From Candidatus Mediterraneibacter guildfordensis (GTDB taxonomy: Bacteria; Bacillota; Clostridia; Lachnospirales; Lachnospiraceae): a DNA stretch of 64,000 nucleotides. The DNA is taken from NCBI GenBank assembly GCA_019112735.1, contig DXIS01000022.1, positions 1 to 64,000 on the forward strand, read 5' to 3'. Under the pieces are notes generated by a model. The model saw only the letters and a list, made by a program, of their open reading frames with translations, was not told where the DNA came from and did no database searches. Of the stretch, positions 53,043 to 63,425 are shown piece after piece; the stretch's first letter is position 1; every line of letters begins with the position of its first letter. The position numbers and the translations under genes were made by a program.

Positions 53043-53141
53043 TTTTCTGATCCTTCCTTTCTTTCCTCTGTTCTTTCTGATTGTTTATTTCTTAATTATA
53101 AATGCAATTTTTATATGCAGCTTTCAGAACCGGCCTGCATC

Positions 53142-54521
53142 TCACTCCGCCGTCAGGTACTCTTCCTCCGCCCGGATGACCTTCTCCATGGCCGCCCTGC
53201 CCGGCGCGCCGATGGTATTGCGCATCTCCACGCAGGTCTTCATACTGATGGCGTCGTAAATATCTTCTTCAAATACCGGCGAGATCGCCTTGAATTCTTC
53301 CAGGCTCATATCATCCAGCGCGATCCCCTTATCAATACAGTAGAGAACGAGCCGTCCGACAATGCCGTGGGCGTCACGGAACGGCACGCCGTGATTCACC
53401 AGATAATCCGCCGCATCCGTGGCGTTGGTAAATCCGTGCTTCGCGCTCTCCTCCATGCGCGGTGCATTGAACTTCATGGTCTTCAGCATGCCCGTGAAGA
53501 GCGCCAGACACCCCTTCGTGGTGTCGATGGCGTCAAATACAAACTCCTTATCCTCCTGCATATCCTTATTATATGCAAGGGGCAGTCCCTTCATCGTGGT
53601 CAGCATGGACATCAGCGCCCCGTAGACGCGCCCCGTCTTGCCCCGCACCAGTTCCGCGATGTCCGGGTTCTTCTTCTGCGGCATGATGCTGCTGCCCGTA
53701 CTGTATGCATCGTCGATCTCCACGAATTTATACTCGTTTGTATTCCAGATGATCACTTCCTCGGAGAACCGGCTCAGGTGCATCATCACCGTGGACATGG
53801 CCGACAGAAGTTCGATCAGGTAATCCCGGTCGGACACGGAATCCATGCTGTTCAGCGTCGGTCCGTCAAAATCAAGCAGCTCTGCCGTATACTCTCGGTC
53901 CAGCGGATAGGTGGTCCCTGCCAGCGCGCCGGAGCCCAGCGGGCAGAGATTCATTCTCCTGTAAATATCTTTCATGCGGGAGCGGTCACGCTTAAACATC
54001 TCGAAATATGCGCCCATGTGGTGGGCCAGCGTGATCGGCTGCGCTTTCTGGAGATGGGTGAATCCCGGCATAAATGTCTCGAGATTGTCCTTCATCAGCT
54101 TAAGGAGCACTTCCAGCAGCTCCTTAAGAAGCCCGTCCAGCTCCACGATCTCATCTCTCGTATAAAGCTTCATGTCCAGCGCCACCTGGTCGTTCCGGCT
54201 GCGCCCGGTGTGCAGCTTCTTGCCCGCATCACCGATGCGGTCGATCAGGTTGGCCTCCACAAAGCTGTGGATGTCTTCATATTCTTCTGTGATCTCAAGC
54301 GTCCCGTTCTCCACGTCCGCGCGGATCCCTTCAAGACCCTTTATGATCTGCTCCTTCTCTTCCTCCGTCAGGATGCCCTGTTTTGCCAGCATCGTCACAT
54401 GCGCGATGCTTCCGCGGATATCCTGTTCCCAGAATCTCCGGTCAAAAGAGATGGAAGCGTTGAAATCATATACCAGTTTGTCCGTTTCCTTGGTGAAACG
54501 GCCGCCCCATAACTGTGCCAT
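53142..54521 (-). CDS. argH: Argininosuccinate lyase
   Basis: [50 protein letters not shown]. Confidence 0.97.
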   Translation of the reverse strand: MAQLWGGRFTKETDKLVYDFNASISFDRRFWEQDIRGSIAHVTMLAKQGILTEEEKEQIIKGLEGIRADVENGTLEITEEYEDIHSFVEANLIDRIGDAGKKLHTGRSRNDQVALDMKLYTRDEIVELDGLLKELLEVLLKLMKDNLETFMPGFTHLQKAQPITLAHHMGAYFEMFKRDRSRMKDIYRRMNLCPLGSGALAGTTYPLDREYTAELLDFDGPTLNSMDSVSDRDYLIELLSAMSTVMMHLSRFSEEVIIWNTNEYKFVEIDDAYSTGSSIMPQKKNPDIAELVRGKTGRVYGALMSMLTTMKGLPLAYNKDMQEDKEFVFDAIDTTKGCLALFTGMLKTMKFNAPRMEESAKHGFTNATDAADYLVNHGVPFRDAHGIVGRLVLYCIDKGIALDDMSLEEFKAISPVFEEDIYDAISMKTCVEMRNTIGAPGRAAMEKVIRAEEEYLTAE

Positions 54522-54659
54522 TTTTCTTCCTCTTTTCTGTCTCTTGTGTGCGTTCCGCCCGGCGGCGGAAATAAAATACAGTCCGGCATATTCAGACTGT
54601 ACTCTATATCGACTTAGTTTAACACATTAAAGCGTCATATGTCTACTTAAAAGTGCGTT

Positions 54660-55292
54660 TCACTCAGGCTTTTTCGAATCCCGCATGGAAAACTCGCATC
54701 CGCAGTAGTCCTGCCGGTATAGACCGTACTCCTTTGACAGTTCGATAGAGCGCTTGTACCCGTTCTTCTTCTTGAAATCCGAGACCAGATATTCCACCCC
54801 GTATTCCTTCCCGACGCGGATGCCGATCTCATTCAGCTTCTGCGCATTTTTCAGCGGGCTGATGCTGAGGGTGGTCGTAAAATAGTTGAACCCTCCTGCC
54901 GCTGCCTGCGCCGCCGCTTCCCGGAGCCGCAGCTCGTAGCACTTCATGCACCGGGCGCCGCCTTCTCTTAAGCCTTCCATCCCCGCCGCCATGTCGTAGA
55001 ACTTTTCCTTATCATATCTGCCCGCCAGAAATGAGACCGGATAGCGAAACTTCATCGCCCGGATCAGGTTCTGCTGCTCCAGGATCCGTTTCGTATACTC
55101 GCTCTCCGGATAAATATTGGGATTATAATATAAAACCGTGATCTTAAAATAATCCGAAAGATATTCCAGCACATAACTGCTGCACGGCGCACAGCAGCTG
55201 TGGATCAGAAGGGACGGCACTCGCTGTTCCGCCTCAAGCTGCTTTAAAAGTTTTTCCAGTTCTTTCTGATAATTGATTTTCTGTATATTCAT
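54660..55292 (-). CDS. queH: Epoxyqueuosine reductase QueH (DUF208)
   Basis: LIHSCCAPCSSYVLEYL; RCMKCYELRLREAA; YRQDYCGCEFS; start trimmed to MNIQKINYQ. Confidence 0.9.
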   Translation of the reverse strand: MNIQKINYQKELEKLLKQLEAEQRVPSLLIHSCCAPCSSYVLEYLSDYFKITVLYYNPNIYPESEYTKRILEQQNLIRAMKFRYPVSFLAGRYDKEKFYDMAAGMEGLREGGARCMKCYELRLREAAAQAAAGGFNYFTTTLSISPLKNAQKLNEIGIRVGKEYGVEYLVSDFKKKNGYKRSIELSKEYGLYRQDYCGCEFSMRDSKKPE

Positions 55293-55434
55293 CAAAAGAT
55301 CTCCTGTATCACATCCGCACGCATGGTATCGTGTGCGCACCTATTGTACCACATTTTCCCCGCACGGAACACACCATACCCTCAATATTTTCATACATTG
55401 ATTATAGATATACCCGACGGATGGAAGTGAATTC

Positions 55435-56232
55435 ATGACTCCGATTCTGGAATTAAGAAATATTGATTATTCCTACCACACATTGGACGGAGAGACCAAA
55501 GCCCTGTCCAATATTTCATTTACCCTGACCAGAGGGGAATTCGTCTCCGTAGTCGGTCCCTCCGGCTGCGGCAAGTCCACGCTCCTCTCCCTGATCGACG
55601 GCCTCATGCAGCCGGAAAGCGGCGAAATGCTCCTGAACGGGCGGCCGCTGACCGAGAATTCCGAGCGGATCGGCTACATGCTGCAGCACGACCACCTCTT
55701 CGAATGGCGAAGCATCTGGCGGAATGTCCTTTTAGGCGCGGAGATCAGCGGCCGGCTCACCCCGGAGACGAAGCGGCATGCAAAAGCCATGCTCGAACAG
55801 TACGGCCTGAAACAGTTCGCCCGCTCCAGGCCTTCCGAGCTGTCCGGGGGCATGCGCCAGCGGGCCGCCCTCATCCGCACCCTGCTCATGGAGCCGGAGC
55901 TTCTGCTCCTCGACGAGCCCTTCTCCGCCCTGGACTACCAGACCCGGCTCACCGTCAGCGACGACATCGGCCAGATTATCCGCCGATCCGGCAAGACCGC
56001 CCTTCTGGTCACCCACGACCTCTCCGAAGCCGTCAGCCTGGCGGACCGGATCATCATCCTCACCCGGCGTCCGGCCCGGATCGCCCGCATCATCCCGGTC
56101 ACATTCGACCTGGGGGATGATACGCCGCTGGCCCGGAGGAATGCACCTGAATTCAAAACCTATTTTAATGAAATATGGAAGGAGCTGAACCGCGATGAAC
56201 CGACAGAAACACCCACTGCAACCCCCAACTGA
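55435..56232 (+). CDS. NitT/TauT-type ABC transporter ATP-binding protein
   Basis: GPSGCGKSTLLSLIDG; LSGGMRQRAALIRTL; LLDEPFSALDYQTRL. Confidence 0.93.
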   Translation: MTPILELRNIDYSYHTLDGETKALSNISFTLTRGEFVSVVGPSGCGKSTLLSLIDGLMQPESGEMLLNGRPLTENSERIGYMLQHDHLFEWRSIWRNVLLGAEISGRLTPETKRHAKAMLEQYGLKQFARSRPSELSGGMRQRAALIRTLLMEPELLLLDEPFSALDYQTRLTVSDDIGQIIRRSGKTALLVTHDLSEAVSLADRIIILTRRPARIARIIPVTFDLGDDTPLARRNAPEFKTYFNEIWKELNRDEPTETPTATPN

Positions 56233-57025
56233 CACAACGTCCGACGGCCAGGCCCTCTTCATCCGGAGACTCCGCCGCCACCGGATCACCGTGCGCACCG
56301 CCCGGATTCTCATCCTGATCCTCTTTCTCCTCCTCTGGGAGTTCTGCGCGGATCAGGGGATCATCGATTCCTTTATCTTCAGCAGCCCCTCCAGGATCGC
56401 ACTGTGCTTTTACGAGATGACCGTGGACCGGTCCATTTTCCTCCACATCGGCGTCACCCTGTATGAAACCATTGTCAGCTTCCTGCTGGTGACCGCCATC
56501 GGCATCCTCGCCGCCGTGTTGTTCTGGTGCAGCCGGAGCCTCTCAGAGATCCTGGAGCCTTATCTGGTCGTCCTGAACAGCCTGCCGAAGTCCGCGCTTG
56601 CGCCCCTTCTCATCGTATGGCTGGGCGCCACGCCGACCACCATCATTGTGGCCGGTATGTCCGTGGCCATATTCGGCAGCATCATGAACCTGTATACCAG
56701 CTTCACGACTGTTGATAAAGAAAAGATCAAGCTGATCCGGACCCTCCACGGAAACCGGCGGCACGCCCTCTTCAAGGTCGTACTTCCCAGTTCCGTGCCC
56801 GCCGTCATCAGCAACATGAAAGTCAACATCGGACTCTGCCTGGTGGGGGTGGTCATCGGGGAATTCCTGGCCGCAAGGAGCGGGCTCGGGTATCTCATCA
56901 TCTATTCCAGCCAGGTGTTCAAAATGAACTGGCTCTTAATGTCCATCGTCCTGCTGTGCATCATGGCGATGGCGCTGTATGCGGTGATCGGGGTGGTGGA
57001 GAAAATGTACCGGAAGAGATACTGA
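56195..57025 (+). CDS. NitT/TauT-type ABC transporter permease (SsuC-like)
   Basis: SLPKSALAPLLIVWLGATPTTIIVAGMSVAIFG; overlaps the ATPase gene. Confidence 0.92.
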   Translation: MNRQKHPLQPPTDTTSDGQALFIRRLRRHRITVRTARILILILFLLLWEFCADQGIIDSFIFSSPSRIALCFYEMTVDRSIFLHIGVTLYETIVSFLLVTAIGILAAVLFWCSRSLSEILEPYLVVLNSLPKSALAPLLIVWLGATPTTIIVAGMSVAIFGSIMNLYTSFTTVDKEKIKLIRTLHGNRRHALFKVVLPSSVPAVISNMKVNIGLCLVGVVIGEFLAARSGLGYLIIYSSQVFKMNWLLMSIVLLCIMAMALYAVIGVVEKMYRKRY

Positions 57026-57035
57026 ACCCTTCATA

Positions 57036-57085
57036 ATAAAAACAGAGTTCTTTGCATACCCATACCGAAGAACTCTGTTTCTTTT
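57036..57085. terminator. Bidirectional rho-independent terminator
   Basis: AAACAGAGTTCTT...AAGAACTCTGTTT with A tract upstream and T tract downstream, between convergent genes. Confidence 0.8.
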
Positions 57086-57136
57086 ACTGTCTTTTATTCA
57101 TTCACTGCAGTGCAGCTAAGCATTTTCCATCTGGTC

Positions 57137-58456
57137 TCAGTTAACTATCTCCCACCGCATTTTCGCCAGAAAGATCAGAAAGATCACAGCTGCAGCGCAA
57201 TTGGAGAACAGATTCCCCCAGAATACAGAATAATATGCCAGGAAGCTTTCCGTACACAGGATAAAAATATACCGCAGAAGCCAGATCCGCAGGAAGCCAA
57301 GGACAAGCGGTACCTTTGTCCTTCCCAGACCGATCATAGCCCCCTGGACTGCAGCGCAGATACCGATCTCTGCTTTAAGAATGTCATTACACTCCTCAGA
57401 ATTTACAAACCAGTTGATGAATTCTGCTGCATCTTCTTTATACTGGCTGTCTTCAGATACGCAGAACATCTGAGAAGACTGCGGAATGATGCCGGACGGT
57501 CCATCTTCTGTCGCTCTCGGAAGCGGAGCAAGCTTAAGTTCACGTCCCTCGGATGCACAAATGTCATAGATTGTCGGGAACTGGTTGATTGCTACCCATG
57601 TCATTCCCGCCTCGCCTGTCACAAGGAAGTCATTTTCAATGTTTGTAACTTCTGCCGTTGCTCCCGCATCCGGATAAGATCCTTCCTTGATCATGTCTGC
57701 TCTCATCTGAATGTATGGTGTAAGCATCTGCGGATCGTCAAATCCCATGCCATCCTGTGCCAGATTGAAGAAGCTGTACTCTCTCAGTTCGCCGCACTGC
57801 GGAACGTATACTGAACAACCTGCAATAAATTCAGAGCCCGGTGTGAAGGTAGAACTTCCAAAGATATCAAGTTCTTCATGGATCTTTGTAGCTGCTTCAT
57901 TGTAGTCATCCCATGTCCAGTTTTCCGTCGGAAGCTCTGCTCCTGCCTCCTCAAAAATAGCCGGATCATAAGCAATACCGTAAGTATTTACACCGAGTGA
58001 CAATCCGATCAGATTTCCTTCTGTATCTGTCGTTGTTTTCAGGTAGCTGTCGGAAATATCAGAGGTATCAACAATACCGGACTCCACATACTCGTTCAGG
58101 AAATGGATCTTGTCCATATACTCCGGGAAGTTTCCGCCCAGCTGGAAAACATCCCATACCTGATCGGAAGCGACCAGTGTTTTCAATTTTGTGAAGTAGT
58201 CGTCAAATGAGTAGTACTCGAATTCGAACTTGATGTCCGGATGGGACTCCTCATAAAGATTCAGTGCCTCCACTGTTGCGTCATGTCTTGCCTGAGATCC
58301 CCACCATGCGATGCGCAACGTTGTCTGTTCTCCACCGTCGTCAGTTGTCTGAGCGTCATCTCCGCCCTTGTCCGCGTCTCCGCCGCCAGAGCATGCTGCC
58401 AGTCCGACAACCATTGCCGCTGCCATTAACAGAGCCAAAATTTTCTTTCTCTTCAT
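57137..58456 (-). pseudogene. Chimeric ORF: sugar ABC transporter binding protein fused in frame to the C-terminus of a MATE-family transporter
   Basis: N-terminal lipoprotein MKRKKILALLMAAAMVVGLAACSGGG... and SBP fold up to NWFVNSEECNDILKAE, then GAMIGLGRTKVPLVLGFLRIWLLRYIFILCTESFLAYYSVFWGNLFSN, a MATE-like terminal module. Confidence 0.8.
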
Positions 58457-58652
58457 AAATTTGTCCTCCTTTTTTTAATGAGTGATTTTTGTTCATCCGT
58501 GTCACCTCATGTCTGTATTTTAGCAATACCAAACCACCAATAATACGTCGTTCATGTATATGTTGCTAAACAAACCGCTGTTTTTTTGTCTTTTTATATT
58601 CAAACCATCCAAAGCAAAAAAACTGTACTACCGCGCCGGATGAATAAAATGT

Positions 58653-59516
58653 CTAAAAAGGAGAATTATGTATCTTCCTGAACTGACCGGGCGTGCACCC
58701 CTTTATCTGCTTAAACATCCGGTTAAATGAAGAAAAAGATTCATACCCGCAGAGCATGGCTGTCTCCGCAACAGTGCGTTCCGGATCAGCAAGAAATCTC
58801 TGGGCGCGCATGATTCTTTGCTGATTGAGATACTTATAGAATGTTACACCAGTAAAATCCCGAAACAGACGTGCAAAATAATATTTACTGAATCCCGCCA
58901 TCTTTGCCGTCTGTTCCAGCGTGATCTGCTCCGTACAGTGTTCACGGATATATTCGCATATAGATGTAAATCTTTCTCTGTTTAAGTTATTTCCATCCAT
59001 TTCCTTTTCCTTACGAAAAGCCGCACTAATTCTTCCGAACAAAGAGAGCAGATTGAACAATCCGGCATAGATTGAGATTTCCGAATATGCTTCCTTCCCA
59101 TAATAGTCTCTCCTGATCTGTTCCACTATCTCCGCCGCTTCTTTCTGTACAGCCTCCGGTGCTTCTCTTCCGATCACGGTAACAGGCGCCAGAACTGAGA
59201 AAAGAACATCAAGTTCCCGCATCTGAGAAAAACAGGAAACATCCGCCTGGATAAACATTCTTTTCCCTTTTGGAGGTGCCTCCAGAGCATGGACTGCTCC
59301 CGGGGTGATCAGGGCTATCTCCCGCTCCTCTACAGTCCGGCGGATATTCCCGCATTCCACAGTATATTTATTCTCCAGAGGCATCAGCACTTCCAGAGGA
59401 ATGTGCCAGTGAGCAGCGAAATTATCCGGTTCCGTATTAATAAAAGCCTTCACATGTCCGTTATCTCGAAATCTGACAGACTCAAAAGATTGTTCCCGCT
59501 TTGATTTTCTATCCAT
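58653..59516 (-). CDS. AraC family transcriptional regulator
   Basis: C-terminal EQTAKMAGFSKYYFARLFRDFTGVTFYKYLNQQRI...AETAMLCGYESFSSFNRMFKQIKGCTPGQFRK; start trimmed. Confidence 0.93.
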   Translation of the reverse strand: MDRKSKREQSFESVRFRDNGHVKAFINTEPDNFAAHWHIPLEVLMPLENKYTVECGNIRRTVEEREIALITPGAVHALEAPPKGKRMFIQADVSCFSQMRELDVLFSVLAPVTVIGREAPEAVQKEAAEIVEQIRRDYYGKEAYSEISIYAGLFNLLSLFGRISAAFRKEKEMDGNNLNRERFTSICEYIREHCTEQITLEQTAKMAGFSKYYFARLFRDFTGVTFYKYLNQQRIMRAQRFLADPERTVAETAMLCGYESFSSFNRMFKQIKGCTPGQFRKIHNSPF

Positions 59517-59742
59517 AATCATTTCACCTGTCGTGTGTTTTTTGCAAAAATGCAGTTTTACTTTAAGATTATACCTCAAAATCACTTTTTTAAAAAAGGT
59601 TTTTTCTCCCTGCATGGATCTCCTGTTCTGGCAGAGGAAGAAGAAAACCGCAAAATCTGCCCATTGGTTCGCAAGAATGCAAAGGACAGGGACTTGTCTC
59701 TCTGATACAATAGAACATATCATTCACAGGAGGAGTAATAAC

Positions 59743-61872
59743 ATGAACAGAAAGGAAGCAAGAAAAAAAGCAGAAGCTCTTGTAGAGCAGATGACGCTTA
59801 TGGAAAAAGCAAGTCAGCTCCGCTATGACGCACCGGCAATCCCGAGGCTTAATATCCCCGCATACAACTGGTGGAACGAGGCGCTTCATGGAGTTGCCCG
59901 CGCCGGCACAGCCACCGTATTCCCTCAGGCAATCGGTATGGCGGCTACTTTTGATGAAAACCTGCTGCGCAATGCCGGAAAGGTCATTGCAACCGAAGGA
60001 CGGGCAAAATACAATGCTGCATCCGCTCTGAATGACAGAGACATTTATAAAGGACTTACTTTCTGGGCACCCAATGTCAACATCTTTCGCGATCCCCGCT
60101 GGGGACGCGGACACGAGACCTATGGGGAGGACCCCTGTCTGACCAGTCGTCTTGGAGTGTCTTATATAGAAGGAGTACAGGGAGATGGAGACACTATGGC
60201 TGCCGCTGCATGTGCCAAACACTTTGCCGTACACTCCGGTCCCGAGGCTTTACGGCATGAATTTGACGTCCAGACAGACGAGAAAGATCTGCGCGAAACA
60301 TATCTCCCCGCATTTGAAGCATGTGTAAAGGAAGCACACGTGGAAGCTGTCATGGGTGCCTATAACCGGGTAAATGGTGAACCCTGCTGCGGGAGTTACA
60401 GGCTGCTCAGGGATATTCTCCGCAAGGAATGGGGATTTGAAGGGCATGTTGTATCTGACTGCTGGGCGATCAAAGATTTCCACGAACACCATATGGTCAC
60501 TGGCACAGCTGCGCAATCCGCAGCACTTGCCATCGACGCGGGATGCGACTTGAACTGCGGATCCACTTATCTCCATCTGCTGAACGCCCACAAACAGGGG
60601 CTCGTCACAGAAGCGCAGATCACCGAGTCCGCGGTACGTCTGTTTACAACCCGTTACCTGCTCGGACTTTTTAACGAAACAGAATATGATTCTATCTCCT
60701 ATGACATCGTGGAATGTCCGGAACACCTGGCCCTGAGCGAGCAGGCCGCCCGGGAGTCCGCTGTTCTCCTTAAAAACAACGGCATCCTGCCCCTGAAAAA
60801 AGAAACCATCCGCACTATCGGAGTAATCGGACCAAATGCAGACAGCCGGGCTGCACTGATTGGAAACTACTATGGAACCGCTTCTGAATATATCACTGTT
60901 CTGGATGGAATCCGCAGATACGCAGGAGACACAGCGCGTATCCTTTACTCCGAAGGCTGTCATTTGTTCCGCAACAAAAATGAGGCTCTCGCATGGGATT
61001 TTGATCGTTTGAGCGAAGCTCGTACCGTAGCAAAAAACAGCGATATTGTCATTCTCTGTCTGGGACTGGATGAGACTCTGGAAGGTGAGGAGGGCGATAC
61101 CGGAAACAGCTATGCTTCAGGCGACAAGACAGACCTGCTGCTTCCGGAACCCCAGAGAAAGCTGATGGAGGCTATAGCTTTAGAAAACACCCCTGTCATC
61201 CTATGCCTGATGGCCGGAAGTGATATCGATCTTTCCTTTGCAACAGAACATTTCGATGCCATTGTTGATCTGTGGTACCCCGGTGCCCAGGGCGGAAATG
61301 CCGCAGCGGAGCTTCTCTTCGGCGAATATTCTCCCTCCGGAAAGCTTCCCGTGACCTTCTACGAATCTTTAGATCAGCTTCCGGAATTTGAGGATTATTC
61401 CATGAAAGGTCGCACCTACCGCTATATTGAGGGGCAGGCGCAATACCCCTTTGGCTTCGGACTGACTTACGCTGATACAACGGTCACTTCTGTAAAAGTA
61501 TGCGATATCCCGAACTCCGGAAAGGATGCTCCAGAATCTGCAGACATTGCATTCTGTCTGGAAGTACAGATGGAAAACAGAAGTTCCTTCGACACAGACG
61601 ACGTACTTCAGATCTATATCCGGGACCTGGAATCCCCGTTCGAAACACCCCATCCACATCTCGCGGCGTTCCGACGCATCCATCTGGATGGCAACGAAAA
61701 ACTCGGCATAAAAATTCCGCTGCGCGCAGACTGCTTTACTGTAGTCGACGAAACAGGAAGACGTTTTCGGGATGGAAAGCGCTATGAGATCTTCGCCGGA
61801 TTCTCACAGCCGGACACAAAAAGCAAAGAACTGACTGGGAAAGAACCGATAAGAATAGAATATAACAGGTAG
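59743..61872 (+). CDS. Glycoside hydrolase family 3 (beta-glucosidase/xylosidase-like)
   Basis: PAYNWWNEALHGVARAGTATVFPQAIGMAATFD; GFEGHVVSDCWAI; AGGAGGAG RBS before ATG 59743. Confidence 0.93.
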   Translation: MNRKEARKKAEALVEQMTLMEKASQLRYDAPAIPRLNIPAYNWWNEALHGVARAGTATVFPQAIGMAATFDENLLRNAGKVIATEGRAKYNAASALNDRDIYKGLTFWAPNVNIFRDPRWGRGHETYGEDPCLTSRLGVSYIEGVQGDGDTMAAAACAKHFAVHSGPEALRHEFDVQTDEKDLRETYLPAFEACVKEAHVEAVMGAYNRVNGEPCCGSYRLLRDILRKEWGFEGHVVSDCWAIKDFHEHHMVTGTAAQSAALAIDAGCDLNCGSTYLHLLNAHKQGLVTEAQITESAVRLFTTRYLLGLFNETEYDSISYDIVECPEHLALSEQAARESAVLLKNNGILPLKKETIRTIGVIGPNADSRAALIGNYYGTASEYITVLDGIRRYAGDTARILYSEGCHLFRNKNEALAWDFDRLSEARTVAKNSDIVILCLGLDETLEGEEGDTGNSYASGDKTDLLLPEPQRKLMEAIALENTPVILCLMAGSDIDLSFATEHFDAIVDLWYPGAQGGNAAAELLFGEYSPSGKLPVTFYESLDQLPEFEDYSMKGRTYRYIEGQAQYPFGFGLTYADTTVTSVKVCDIPNSGKDAPESADIAFCLEVQMENRSSFDTDDVLQIYIRDLESPFETPHPHLAAFRRIHLDGNEKLGIKIPLRADCFTVVDETGRRFRDGKRYEIFAGFSQPDTKSKELTGKEPIRIEYNR

Positions 61873-61932
61873 ATCCTCGCATAAAATATCCAATACAGTC
61901 TGAAAGGCATCGCCAAAGCGATGCCTTCACTA

Positions 61933-62364
61933 TTAAGAAAACAATTTGTGCCCAACGATCACTGCATCTTCAGGATCAAAATAATCACTCATCAGACTGC
62001 TGAGTCCGCTTGCTTTCCAGGTTTGGTCAAATGTAATATCTTTTGAATTACTCAAAACAATGTAAGTTGTGCTTTTAGCAGCATTGTTCAATCTTCCTGT
62101 GATCTCCAGGCGGTATTTATATGTGTACCCTTCGCAAACCCACGTTCCGTCTGCCACCTTATAGTGCGACTTCTGATATACAAATTCTTCATTATCATAT
62201 TTGTCCTGAATATCGTCTGTCGGCGTCACCTCATACACTTCCGAATAGTTATGTGTGTTGGACGGCGGATTTGTCAGGAAACATACTGCAACTGCAACAC
62301 ATGTAGCAATCACTGCAACAATAATCCAAAATGCAGGTTTCTTATAATTCAATATGGTTTTCAT
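61933..62364 (-). pseudogene. Probable detached C-terminal piece of an M56/BlaR1-type membrane protein
   Basis: MKTILNYKKPAFWIIVAVIATCVAVAVCFLTNPPS resembles the final TM segment of clostridial M56/BlaR1 proteins; no peptidase domain upstream. Confidence 0.5.
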
Positions 62365-63205
62365 TCTATCTCCCTGCGTATTTCTTCAATCTGTTCTTCA
62401 TTTAATCCAGTTGCCTCTTTAATCATATTAATTTCCGCACCGGCTTTCAGAAAAGCAAGGATCATCTCACGTTTACCTTGCTGTATTCCAGTTTGTATGC
62501 CCTCTGTTCTTCCGTTATTGTCTGCTTCTTTCAGCTCTTCCGAAAATAATTCTTTCAATGCATCACACATCTTCTTTTCCACCTCCATCTGTTCCCAGTT
62601 TGCACGAGTAATAAGATCCATTACGGCAGCGTAATCTTTTGATTTCCTGTGTTTTTCATACTCGCGCATCAGCTTCTGTATTTCTTTGCCTGCCCGAAGA
62701 TCTGTGCGCATGCTCTGCAGCCAGTAGTTTTCCGTATCCGTCAGTTCAGGGACGATCAGAAGCTGCATGGGGATCGGATCACCTTTCAGGTAATAAATCC
62801 CTCTCCCCTGATATTCTGTACTGATCCCACGCACATGTTTTAAGTGGCGGAGCAGATTCCGCGGATAATGACTGCACACAAACGTAAGCGTTAATTCCTG
62901 CGGATCAATCTCCTTTATCCGATCCGTATTGGATTGATAGATACAGGCATAGCCGTAAACTTTATAAAAATCATTGATACTCAGGCTGTCGCCGGGTGAT
63001 TTGTACTCAATGATATTATGTTTTCTCCTTCAGTATAATACATTCTGTTTCTCTGGTGCAACTTTATATTTATTGCTGTTTATTCCGGCAATGACATCAC
63101 CTCAGTCTTTCCCTTGTACCTGAATGAAATCTGCCCTGAAAATACGGGCTCGAAAAATAATAATGAATCAACATACGGATGGATCCTGCTGAACGCATTC
63201 CGCAT
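62361..63205 (-). pseudogene. Decayed Rpn-like (PD-(D/E)XK nuclease-fold) hypothetical protein with frameshift and nonsense codon
   Basis: Joined frames read MRNAFSRIHPYVDSLLFFEPVFSGQISFRYKGKTEVMSLPE/INSNKYKVAPEKQNVLY*RRKHNIIEYKSPGDSLSINDFYKVYGYACIYQSNTD...VCSHYPRNLLRHLKHVRG... Confidence 0.7.
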
Positions 63206-63353
63206 TAGATAAAAATAGAATAACACAATTTTCGTTATAATGAAACCCGAAAATATTTTGGAGGCTGCGCACTCCTCTCCGTCCGGCTCACGCCGTGCAG
63301 CTCGATTCCGCACTCCGTGCTTCATCTCCCTCGCGGGCTGCGCCCTATACAAG

Positions 63354-63406
63354 AAAAAAGAGGCGCTCCCTATTCGTGTAAACACGATAGGGAGACACCT
63401 CTTTCT
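63354..63406 (-). terminator. Rho-independent terminator of the sodium-dependent transporter gene
   Basis: AAAGAGGTGTCTCCCTATCGTGTTTACACGAATAGGGAGCGCCTCTTTTTT on the minus strand. Confidence 0.85.
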
Positions 63407-63425
63407 CCTTGTGCACGGCTTAAGC

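Noticed and set aside
53115-54512. 465-aa plus-strand ORF opposite argH
   Set aside because: Almost exactly antisense to argH, which has unambiguous motifs.
57110-57814. 234-aa plus-strand ORF opposite the chimeric gene
   Set aside because: Cys/Arg-rich antisense reading with no motif; the minus strand carries a clear binding protein.
63240-63350. GC-rich stretch before the transporter terminator as a coding N-terminus (ORF 63080-63436)
   Set aside because: Only the last ~40 residues resemble protein belonging to the Rpn-like remnant; the upstream part runs antiparallel through the terminator and looks non-coding.
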